From positions 40,753,201 to 40,817,200 of the forward strand of contig OZ034969.1 of the NCBI GenBank assembly GCA_964030785.1: a DNA stretch of 64,000 bases. The letters run 5' to 3'. Both the position numbers and the translations under genes were made by a program. Positions 44,288-53,017 of the stretch are shown here, piece by piece. Below the pieces are notes generated by a model. That model was given only the letters and a program-made list of their open reading frames with translations. It searched no databases and was not told the DNA's origin. How positions within the stretch are numbered: the first letter of the stretch is position 1; each line of letters begins with the position of its first letter. The stretch is from Siderastrea siderea (lineage: Eukaryota; Cnidaria; Anthozoa; Scleractinia; Rhizangiidae).

Positions 44288-45408
44288 TTGACTCGTACCT
44301 TGTTTGCGATCACCTTGTCGAATGGAGACGCACAGAAGTATGTTGATGACATTATCAAAGAATTTGAAAAAGATTCTCAACGTTTCAAGCACTGCCCTAT
44401 CATTCACCCTCCCTTACCGCCTCCAAACTCACCAAAAGAAGATTATTTCCTGCCGAAGTTGATACTTTGGAGCCCCCAAGAGCAATTTAAAATTGTTATG
44501 AAGTGTCCGGAGCATGGACAGGAACTGCAACCCTATAGCTGGACAAGTGATGTGTCTGGAAAGAGAGGTGGTGAAATGGCTCGACTAGTTTATGACATAA
44601 TGGGAATCGTCATTCTTATCCAGAGAATTTATCTCTGTGCTAATGGCAGACGACGTCACGTGATGAGGGCAACCACGCCAGATGTTCATAATACCCTGCC
44701 TAGTTACATTCAAGAATATTTTCCTGTCGTAGTTTACCAACGATGCAGCGTTACCAAGACAGTGATTCATTTTATTGACACTGAGATTGTAAAGGGTGTC
44801 AATTTTTTGAAAATAAGCGAAGGCTTGGCGTCATTAAATTACCGTGAATATCTTCGAAGAAGACGGCTCTACTCGAGTAGTTGTGACGTTTTTGCTAATA
44901 CGTTGGACTATTCATATTTCCACAGCAATATTCTCTATTCCTTTCCAAGCAATGATCAGATCATGAAAATCTTTCTACACAATTTCGAACAGAATAGGGC
45001 GATTTATGACAATGAGATGAACCGTCTATCGGTTTCTTCCTTGTCTTGCGACCACACGTTCAAGATCAGTCGCAATATTGGCTTGGTCAGGGAAACGGAC
45101 AACGCATTTGTGACACAGTTTCAGCAGTTGTTTATTTACTTAAACGAGCTTGGAGAAGTTGTTGCCTGGAGGTTGACAAAGACTACAACATTTAGTGAGA
45201 TTGAAGACATTCTTGTTGAGGTACAGGAAAAGAATTCCCTGAGGGGAACTACAGTGGAGTTGGTGTGCGTCGATGACTGTTGCCGTGTCCGTAATAAATA
45301 CAATCAAGTTTTTCCCAATGTAGCCGTTAAATTGGACCTGTTCCATGCTTGTCAAAGAATTACGAAAACATTTTCGCGTAATAATGCATTGTATAATGAT
45401 GTCACCAA
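44288..45408 (+). pseudogene. MULE-like transposase, 5' part, interrupted
   Basis: About 373 codons before the Ngaro insertion. N-terminal CPEHGQ...PYSWTSDVSG with CP..H, then VYDIMGIVILIQRIYLCANG (Cys-containing), a helical middle region, and an RNase-H-like core: DHTFKISRNIG (first Asp), LNELGEVVAWRLTKT, VCVDDCC (second Asp) and VKLDLFHACQRI. D.TF and the D...FP...LD.FH..QR spacing resemble MULE-type transposases. The ATG at 44288 may not be the true start; a 3' splice-site-like TATTTTTAG lies at 44235. The frame continues at 49681 (KEFVLIFRDDSDQGKTRLKN) across the Ngaro element. Confidence 0.75.
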
Positions 45409-45575
45409 ATGTATTTTGTAATGTTTTGGTATGTAACTGAAGTATGTAGGAATGTATTCATAAGATTGTGTTAATGATTTAGTTGTTTATTAATCCTGTG
45501 GGATTCGTTTGGTTATTTAAGAGATTGTAAGTTATGCAGAAACCATTCGAAGGCATCTCTTTATACTTGCTTTTA
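45409..45575 (+). repeat. Ngaro split direct repeat A1
   Basis: 167 bp starting ATGTATTTTGTAATG and ending ACTTGCTTTTA; matches A2 at 49326-49492 with no difference seen by eye. Confidence 0.95.
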
Positions 45576-45578
45576 GTG

Positions 45579-46367
45579 ATGTCCGTTTCCGAACAGCACG
45601 ATATTCCTCGTGATTCCCAAAGTACTACGCCTCCTGAACATGAGGATTCCTTGTCTAATGCCGAAACCCTTCGGTTATTTTCACAACTGTTAGACTCTAA
45701 GCTTGATCAGAAGTTCACTTCTTTCAAGCGCGAACTTGAAGAGAAAGACAACCTTACACAGAGCCAGCTAAAGAAGCTGAAAACTGAGACGAAAGCTTCG
45801 AATACCTTTAATTATAAAGGTAACAGAGTACAGTTCGAGTTTAATCTCAACGTCCTCGACCAAATCGAGACGGCCTCTAAGAACCTTCGCGCAGGGAAAG
45901 TCTCTTCTGCAACTTCCGATCTCGAAGAAGCAAAGAAGCTCATCGATAAGCACAACAAACTTGTGCGTTTCGCCGACAAGAGCCCCGCAGGTTGGACTGC
46001 TGTTGAAGAGTATGAGTCCGACGAACTCGCCGACGATTCAGAAGACGAGAAAAAGCTCCGTTCAGCCGAGAAGAGGGCGCTGTCGAAGATTCGTGAAAAG
46101 AAAAGAAAATTTCAACCTGCCCGTCCCAGAGCTCCGCAGCGTGAGTCAGCAACGGAAACCCAAACTTCTTTCTCGGCTGCTCCTGCTCAGCATTCTTTCA
46201 ATCTTCAACAGCCCTTTCGCCATCAGTCCTTTCGTGCAAGACAACCAGTTCCCGCTGACAAATGTTTCAGCTGCGGCCAACGCAGACATTGGGCAAATTC
46301 CTCAGTTTGTCCCAGTCGCAACAACCTCACTCGAAACCCACCGAGCACCAAACCAACAAACGGATGA
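45579..46367 (+). CDS. Ngaro ORF1, gag-like nucleocapsid protein
   Basis: Met at 45579 follows repeat A1 by three bases and is preferred over the ATG at 45534, which lies inside the repeat. About 262 residues: a charged coiled-coil-like region (LFSQLLDSKLDQKFTSFKRE), a conserved central block (FNYKGNRVQFEFNLNVLDQI), a Lys/Arg-rich segment and a zinc knuckle CFSCGQRRHWANSSVC (C-x2-C-x4-H-x5-C). It would package element RNA. Confidence 0.85.
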   Translation: MSVSEQHDIPRDSQSTTPPEHEDSLSNAETLRLFSQLLDSKLDQKFTSFKRELEEKDNLTQSQLKKLKTETKASNTFNYKGNRVQFEFNLNVLDQIETASKNLRAGKVSSATSDLEEAKKLIDKHNKLVRFADKSPAGWTAVEEYESDELADDSEDEKKLRSAEKRALSKIREKKRKFQPARPRAPQRESATETQTSFSAAPAQHSFNLQQPFRHQSFRARQPVPADKCFSCGQRRHWANSSVCPSRNNLTRNPPSTKPTNG

Positions 46368-48465
46368 TGGGTCCAGGGACAAATACGATGCTGCCTTAAA
46401 ACGATTGGGACAAGATGAGTATCCTTTACCTGTATCTCCAGTGAATTCTCTGGGCGATTGTGACCCAGTTGACTTTTTCTACCAATCGACTAGCGATCCT
46501 AATTTTCATGATTCTCCGGAAATTTGTCCGGATTATCAAGAGGACGTGCAGAACATTGCCGTTAAAGGTAGATTAAGGCGTAATATTAGTTTCTGGGAGT
46601 ATATAGGCGCTTCTTGGTTTATTCGCCAAACCATTTTGGAAGGCTACAAAATTCCTTTTTATTTTACACCTGCTCCTGCCACCTTCGGTAATAATAAGTC
46701 TTCCTTGCAGCATGCGGATTTTGTTCACAAAGCAATTACTGATCTTTTAGCTGTTGATTCTGTTGTGGAATGCTCGTCTCCACCTTCAGTAATTAACCCT
46801 TTGTCTGTTTCCATTCAGTCTAACGGCAAGAAGAGGCTAATATTAGACCTCAGGTATCCTAATTCTTTTGTTAAAAAATTCACAATTAAGTTTGAAGACG
46901 CTAAAACCATGCTCAATTCATTTATTGACCACTCCCAAAATTGGTTCTATTCATTTGACATTAAATCGGGATATCACCATATTGATATCTTTCCTCCCGA
47001 CCAAGACTTTTTGGGGTTTTTTGGGTCATTCAGTGGGGTAACCAGATATTTTAAGTTCACTGTTTTGCCATTTGGATTATCTACTGGACCTTATATCTTT
47101 ACTAAAGTTATGAGGCCTCTAGATAAATATTGGCGCAGCCAGGCGTACAGGATAGTCGTTTACTTAGATGATGGCTTGGGGGTATGCCCAACATTCGCGT
47201 GTTCTCGTTTGGAGGCCTTAGCCGTTAAGTCAGATTTGTCTCGTGCCGGGTTTGTTCCCAATATGCTTAAGAGTGTTTGGTCCCCGGTGCAGTGCCTTAG
47301 ATGGTTGGGTTATTTTTGGGATCTTAAGAAGAAATCGCTCTCGATCCCCAGTGACAAAATTGACAGGCTCTTTACATCAATAGATGACGCACTTTCCCAC
47401 ACCACTATGCCCGCTAGGCAATTAGCTTCTGTCACAGGCAGTATTATTTCTAATATGCTTGTTATTGGTAATCTTTGTAAGCTTATGACCAAAAACTTGC
47501 ACAGGGCCTTGGATTGCAGAGCAGGGTGGGAGTCGTCTGTTATTTTGGATTTGCCATCTCGCAAGGAATTAATTTTCTGGCGGGAAAATTTACTTCGTCT
47601 TAATTCTAGGCCCCTTTCAGAGGATGTTCGCCCAGTTACTCGGATTGCGTATTCAGACGCTAGCTCTCTGGGCTGTGCCGCCTATTTATCTATGGATGAT
47701 TTTCCAGTTGCACACAAGAACTGGGAGCCACTGGAAATGAGTCAAAGCTCCACTTGGAGGGAACTTCATTGTGTTTATTTTGCCCTCCAAAGTTTCGCAC
47801 TACGTTTGTCTAATAGTTCTGTTAAATGGTTCACTGATAATCAAGCAGTCCCTATTATTGTTGATTCGGGCAGCATGAAAGAAGAATTGCATAAATTATC
47901 TGTGGATATTTTCTATGTCACCAGGGATTATAATATCGACTTAGACGTCGAATGGATTCCTCGTTCCCTCAACGATAAAGCGGATTATCTTAGCAAAATC
48001 GTTGATTGCGACGACTGGAAAGTTAAGGATTGCTATTTTTACGCACTTACGTCCTACTGGGGACAGTGCTCAGTTGATTGTTTCGCTAGTTCCAAAAATT
48101 GCAAAGTTCCTAGGTTCTATTCTCGATTTTACAATCCGTATTGCCTAGGCGTGGATTCATTTGCTTTCAGCTGGGCTGGCGAGTTTTGCTGGTTAGTCCC
48201 TCCTGTCACACTGGTGACCAGAGTCATTCGCCATGTTTGCCTTTGCAAATGCAAAGGTATATTAGTCATTCCTTATTGGCCATCCGCACCTTTTTGGCCT
48301 CTTCTGGTAGATTCTCAAGGGTCCTTTAATTTATTTGTTATCGATTACCTCTTCGTTGAGAACGGCAAAGATGTGTTCTTACATGGGTCCAATAAGAATG
48401 CTATTTTTGGATCGGAGAATTTTAGCACACCGGTGTTTTTTCTTTTGCTCGATGGAGCTCTGTGA
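46215..48465 (+). CDS. Ngaro reverse transcriptase-RNase H
   Basis: Overlaps ORF1 in another frame, so expression probably needs frameshifting or re-initiation; the exact start is unclear (the open frame extends back to 45961). RT blocks: KRLILDLRYPNSFV, FYSFDIKSGYHHIDI, FKFTVLPFGLSTGPYIF and the catalytic YLDD at 47161-47172. RNase H: Asp in AYSDAS, Glu in WRELHC, Asp in FTDNQA, Asp in NDKADYLSK. A methylase-like C-terminal segment (WLVPPVTLVTRVIRHVC, VIPYWPSAPFWPLL) follows, as in DIRS/Ngaro polyproteins. No internal stops. Confidence 0.92.
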
Positions 48466-48583
48466 TCGGTTTGGCTAGAAGGCACTGGCCTTCTATGATG
48501 CTATATAGGCACTGGCCTTTTGTTGGTGTGCAGCTATTCACACCGCCGTTTCACACGGCCATTTCACACATTTTGGAGTATTT

Positions 48584-49180
48584 ATGTGTATCAAATTTGC
48601 AGGCCCTTCCGCCAGCCTTTCAGATTTGCGTTTAGCTGCTATTTGTGTTACCGCTTATGCTGCATTTCTCCGCTTTAATGAATTAGCTGCTTTGCGTTGC
48701 TGTGATGTTAAATTTTGCGATAACACCTTTGTCGAGATTACTATAGTCAAGAGTAAGACAGATCAGTACAGGGATGGTTCCAGAGTCTTATTAGCCAAGA
48801 CGGGTTCTATATCCTGTCCTTTTGATTTGCTGGAAAGATATGTTTGCTCCGCTGGTCTGCAACTGTCTTCTACGTTACCCTTTTTCCGTGCCCTGTATTA
48901 TCAAAAATCCAATTGTTCTTATAAGTTACGTTCTGAGGGTATGAGCTACACTAGGACTAGAGAGATTGTTTTGCATGCTTTTGCTGAGTTAGGTTATCCT
49001 AAGAGTATGTTTGGCTTGCATAGTCTTAGGGCTGGAGGTGCATCTGCTGCTGCTAATGCCGGTATCAGCGATCGCTTATTTAAGCGTCACGGCAGATGGA
49101 AATCTGACAGCGCTAAGGACGGCTATGTCAAAGACAAACTTGATTCTCTGTTATCCGCTTCTCGTAGTTTAGGTTGTTAA
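48584..49180 (+). CDS. Ngaro tyrosine recombinase, catalytic domain (N-terminus deleted)
   Basis: 198 residues with the full tyrosine-recombinase tetrad: Arg30 (FLRFNELAALR), His146-x-x-Arg149 (HSLRAGG), His169 (KRHGRWKS) and Tyr181 (DGYVKD). Members of the family usually carry about 130-150 further residues (SAM-like core-binding domain) before this point. Here only about 120 bp separates it from the RT stop, with stops in all relevant frames, so an internal deletion probably removed the N-terminus. The enzyme is likely non-functional alone. Confidence 0.9.
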   Translation: MCIKFAGPSASLSDLRLAAICVTAYAAFLRFNELAALRCCDVKFCDNTFVEITIVKSKTDQYRDGSRVLLAKTGSISCPFDLLERYVCSAGLQLSSTLPFFRALYYQKSNCSYKLRSEGMSYTRTREIVLHAFAELGYPKSMFGLHSLRAGGASAAANAGISDRLFKRHGRWKSDSAKDGYVKDKLDSLLSASRSLGC

Positions 49181-49225
49181 GCATTAATTATTAGCTTTTC
49201 TCTTTCTTTATTTTTCGAACGCGAG

Positions 49226-49680
49226 CATCAATAAACGAGATGCTCGCCCCTAGAACTGTGTGGTGTGTTTATTGAAGATTAATTACAAAATGTTTTATAC
49301 TCGTTTCACAGTGATTAGAGTATAAATGTATTTTGTAATGTTTTGGTATGTAACTGAAGTATGTAGGAATGTATTCATAAGATTGTGTTAATGATTTAGT
49401 TGTTTATTAATCCTGTGGGATTCGTTTGGTTATTTAAGAGATTGTAAGTTATGCAGAAACCATTCGAAGGCATCTCTTTATACTTGCTTTTAATTTGTGT
49501 AACCTACTGTACTGTTTTCTGTATATTTGTATACTTGTTAGCGTTCCGATTTGCAATTGTAACCTGTGTGTGCTCACGGACATCAATAAACGAGATGCTC
49601 GCCCCTAGAACTGTGTGGTGTGTTTATTGAAGATTAATTACAAAATGTTTTATACTCGTTTCACAGTGATTAGAGTATAA
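49226..49680 (+). repeat. Ngaro 3' repeat block B1-A2-B2
   Basis: B1 49226-49325, A2 49326-49492, spacer 49493-49580, B2 49581-49680. B1 runs straight into A2 (TATAAATGTATTTTG). This junction is what a circular intermediate joining B2 to A1 would contain, and is the template arrangement used by YR retrotransposons. Confidence 0.95.
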
Positions 49681-49790
49681 GGAGTTTGTTCTAATATTCA
49701 GAGATGACAGTGACCAAGGAAAAACACGTTTGAAAAACACTCCTCAGAAGAGAACAAATTGCTCTGTTCATTCGACGAAGTGAAGAGTGA
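49681..49790 (+). pseudogene. MULE-like transposase, continuation after the Ngaro insertion
   Basis: Reads EFVLIFRDDSDQGKTRLKN then TPQK before frame problems appear. It joins the 5' part at TK|EF. No Glu-containing third catalytic block was found downstream, so the 3' end was already decayed or lost. Confidence 0.65.
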
Positions 49791-50059
49791 CATTAAACAT
49801 TTATGTGTTTTTGCACCATAGGACATTGCCACTGAGTGTTACGATTAGGAAACAATTCATCCTGCGAGCAGGCACGCGCGTGTCATCAAAGGCACGAATT
49901 ATTTTTTTTTTAATGCATAACCTCTTACGAGAATTCGTTTACAAGCGCGGATCTGCACCAGTTTCCACCGTTTTTCGGAAATCGGTCAATTTTTTTATAT
50001 TATCAAATAATAGAATATTTTTAGTGTTTATTATGTTAAAGAAAATTTCCAAATCTAAA

Positions 50060-50638
50060 TATTCTAAAAACAAATAATTCGTTATCATCCTGTCCGAAAA
50101 TATCCGGAAATGGCATTATATAGCCTGTAGGGGAAGCGTGTTCTTCTTTCACGAAATTGCTGACGTCCAACTCACTCCTGAGCAACGTTTTTATATCATG
50201 GGTATTGTGCATTCCCTTCCAGCGGAATGGAAAAGGACAATGAAACTTCCACAAGCTCGAAATCTATTACTCCCCTTCCTTCTACACCTCTTTTAAAATT
50301 GAAAAGTAGCTCTATTCCTATCAGTGACGCCACGGCCAGAAAGGTCTATGAAACTTTATCCAGAATTTAAAACAACAAGTCCCACCAACAGCTTAACAAA
50401 TATAATGGGAAACGTACCCAGAGACAGTGTTAAATTGGGGAAAAGTCTACTCCCTTTTGTGATACAATTGAGTCAAAAACTAGAGAATTTCATCAATACA
50501 AAGTTCTAAACAATATCGTCTTTACTAACCCTAAACTCTTTCGTTTTGGTCTGGTACAATCTCCAAACTACACCTTCTGTCAAGAAGAATCGGAATCCCT
50601 CGAGCACTTACTCTTCCTCTGGAAGCGTATCCTTCCCT
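50060..50638 (+). pseudogene. LINE (L1/Tx1-like) ORF2 C-terminal fragment
   Basis: Frame-shifted pieces on the plus strand: LTPEQRFYIMGIVHSLPAEW (near 50175), ISDATARKVYETLSRI (50320), YKVLNNIVFTNPKLFRFGLV (50495) and CQEESESLEHLLF (50580). Order and words match the post-RT region of L1/Tx1-type LINEs, where a Cys-rich C..C...H...C knob follows KLFRFG. It stops where the right minisatellite arm begins. Confidence 0.72.
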
Positions 50639-52665
50639 GGGGTAATCAGGGGTATACAAAGGTATACAGGAGTATACAGGGGTAATCAGGGGTATACCCG
50701 AGGTATACAAGAGTATACAGGGGTAATCAGGGATATACAGAGGTATACAAGAGTATACAGGGGTAATCAGGGGTATACCCGAGGTATACAAGAGTATACA
50801 GGGGTAATCAGGGGTATACAGAGGTATACAAGAGTATACAGGGGTAATCAGGGGTATACAGAGGTATACAAGAGTATACAGGGGTAATCAGGGGTATACA
50901 GAGGTATACAAGAGTATACAGGGGTAATCAGGGGTATACAGAGGTATACAAGAGTATACAGGGGTAATCAGGGGTATACAGAGGTACACAAGAGTATACA
51001 GGGGTAATCAGGGGTATACAGAGGTATACAAGAGTATACAGGGGTAATCAGGGGTATACAGGGGTATACAGAGGTATACAGGGGTATACAAAGAGTATAC
51101 AGGGGTAATCAGGGGTATACAGAGGTAAACAAGAGTATACAGGGGTAATCAGGGGTATACAGAGGTACACAAGAGTATACAGGGGTAGTCAGGGGTATAC
51201 AGAGGTACACAAGAGCATACAGGGGTAGTCAGGGGTATACAGAGGTACACAAGAGTATACAGGGGTAGTAAGGGGTATACAGAGGTACACAAGAGTATAC
51301 AGGGGTAATCAGGGGTATACAGAGGTATACAAGAGTATACAGGGGTAATCAGGAGTATACAGAGGTATACAAGAGTATACAGGGGTATACAAGAGTATAC
51401 AGGGGTATACAAGAGTATACAGGGGTATACAAAGAGTATACAGGGGTAATCAGGGGTATACAGAGGTACACAAGAGTATACAGGGGTAATCAGGGGTATA
51501 CAGAGGTACACAAGAGCATACAGGGGTAATCAGGGGTAAACAGAGGTACACAAGAGTATACAGGGGTAATCAGGAGTATACAGAGGTACACAAGAGTATA
51601 CAGGGGTATACAAGAGTATACAGGGGTATACAGAAGTATACAGGGGTATACAAGAGTAGACAGGGGTAATCAGGGGTATACAGAGGTATACAAGAGTATA
51701 CAGGGGTAATCAGGGGTATACAGAGGTATACAAGAGTATACAGGGGTAATCAGGGGTATACAGAGGTACACAAGAGCATACAGGGGTAGTCAGGGGTATA
51801 CAGAGGTACACAAGAGTATACAGGGGTATACAAGAGTATACAGGGGTATACAGAAGTATACAGGGGTATACAAGAGTAGACAGGGGTAATCAGGGGTATA
51901 CAGAGGTATACAAGAGTATACAGGGGTAATCAGGGGTATACAGAGGTATACAAGAGTATACAGGGGTAATCAGGGGTATACAGGGGTATACAGCAGTATA
52001 CAGGGGTATACAAAGAGTATAGAGGGGTTATCAGGGGTATACAGAGGTACACAAGAGTATACAGGGGTAATCAGGGGTATACAGAGGTACACAAGAGTAT
52101 ACAGGGGTAGTCAGGGGTATACAGAGGTACACAAGAGCATACAGGGGTAGTCAGGGTATACAGAGGTACACAAGAGTATACAGGGGTAGTCAGGGGTATA
52201 CAGAGGTACACAAGAGTATACAGGGGTAATCAGGGATATACAGAGGTACACAAGAGTATACAGGGGTAGTCAGGGGTATACAGAGGTATACAAGAGTATA
52301 CAGGGGTAGTCAGGGGTATACAGAGGTACACTAGAGTATACAGGGGTAATCAGGGGTATACAGAGGTATACAAGAGTATACAGGGGTAATCAGGGGTATA
52401 CAGAGGTATACAAGAGTATACAGCGATAATCAGGGGTATACAGAGGTATACAAGAGTATACAGGGGTAATCAGGGGTATACAGAGGTACACAAGAGTATA
52501 CAGGGGTAATCAGGAGTATACAGAGGTATACAAGAGTATTCAGGGGTATACAAGAGTATACAGGGGTATACAGAAGTATACAGGGGTATACAAAGAGTAT
52601 ACAGGGGTAATCAGGGGTATACAGAGGTATACAGGAGTATACAGGGGTAATCAGGGATATATAGG
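50639..52665 (-). repeat. Right minisatellite arm, inverted relative to the left
   Basis: The same 10-mers as the left array but in reverse complement on the plus strand (ATCAGGGGTA, TACAGGGGTA, TACAAGAGTA, TACAGAGGTA), about 2.03 kb. It is less homogeneous than the left arm, with more ACACAAGAG variants and 20-bp TACAGGGGTATACAAGAGTA runs. Several open frames here are repeat artefacts. Confidence 0.97.
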
Positions 52666-52742
52666 GGTATTATGGATATCTGGGTGACTATATGGTTCGG
52701 GTGACTATATGAAGCTTAACATGAATTACTTGCCAACTCACG

Positions 52743-52910
52743 AAACAGAAAGAACACATGTGCAAGAAAAGCTAAGCATCCAGGCCGTCGTTACAGGAAA
52801 ATTGCTGCGGCTTATACGCAGTATTTGTGAGATTTTATCATGGCGTCCAACAGCACATGTAACACGTGCGTTAAAGTGCTTACGACATAACTGGCATAAA
52901 CAGTTCCAAA
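52743..52910 (+). promoter_or_regulatory. UTP4-side promoter/5' UTR with E-boxes
   Basis: 168 bp between the transposon TSD and the UTP4 ATG. It contains a canonical E-box CACGTG (52863-52868) and the weaker CACATG words near 52756 and 52855. E-boxes are common in ribosome-biogenesis gene promoters (Myc/USF/Max type). No TATA box was found at a sensible distance. Confidence 0.5.
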
Positions 52911-53017
52911 ATGAAATATCTCGTACACAGAGTTCGATTTGTGGATTATGTTCCTCAAGCAATTCACTGCCTTGCATTGGAAGACTGTGAAGACCCAGCC
53001 AGACTTGCTTTATCAAG
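52911..53017 (+). CDS. UTP4: UTP4 exon 1
   Basis: ATG at 52911 in context AAAATGA; reads MKYLVHRVRFVDYVPQAIHC, then LALEDCEDPARLALSR. It ends in phase 2 (AG|GTAAGC) and joins exon 2 as SRADGSIEIW, matching human SRTDGTVEIYN. A longer overlapping frame beginning at 52709 is unrelated and begins inside the transposon end. Confidence 0.92.

Larger units (their letters stand above)
45409..49680 (+). mobile_element. Ngaro-type tyrosine-recombinase (YR) retrotransposon
   Basis: The layout is A1 (45409-45575, 167 bp), ORFs, B1 (49226-49325, 100 bp), A2 (49326-49492, 167 bp), 88 bp unique, B2 (49581-49680, 100 bp). A1/A2 and B1/B2 are essentially identical. This split direct repeat, with gag-like, RT-RNase H and YR genes and no integrase or LTR, is diagnostic of Ngaro-like YR retrotransposons. 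No target duplication is seen; left ...GTCACCAA and right GGAGTTTG flanks rejoin the host transposase frame exactly. Near-identity of the repeats implies a recent insertion. Confidence 0.93.
41849..52742. mobile_element. 10.9-kb DNA transposon with minisatellite arms, TSD AACTCACG
   Basis: The element spans 41857-52734; identical AACTCACG repeats flank it (41849-41856, 52735-52742). The ends are inverted: GGCATATACTTCATGCTAAG on the left against GGCAAGTAATTCATGTTAAG read from the right, continuing into CATATAGTCACCC. Inside each end lies about 2 kb of the same 10-bp-modular minisatellite, in opposite orientation. The centre holds a transposase interrupted by a Ngaro element, and a LINE fragment. 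An 8-bp TSD fits MULE-like, hAT or Zisupton-type elements; the transposase points to MULE-like. Confidence 0.85.

Noticed and set aside
50546..51511. Open reading frames of 86-120 codons in the minisatellite (GVIRGIQRYT or CIPLYTP types)
   Set aside because: Repeat-derived low-complexity frames on both strands, with no start context or domain.
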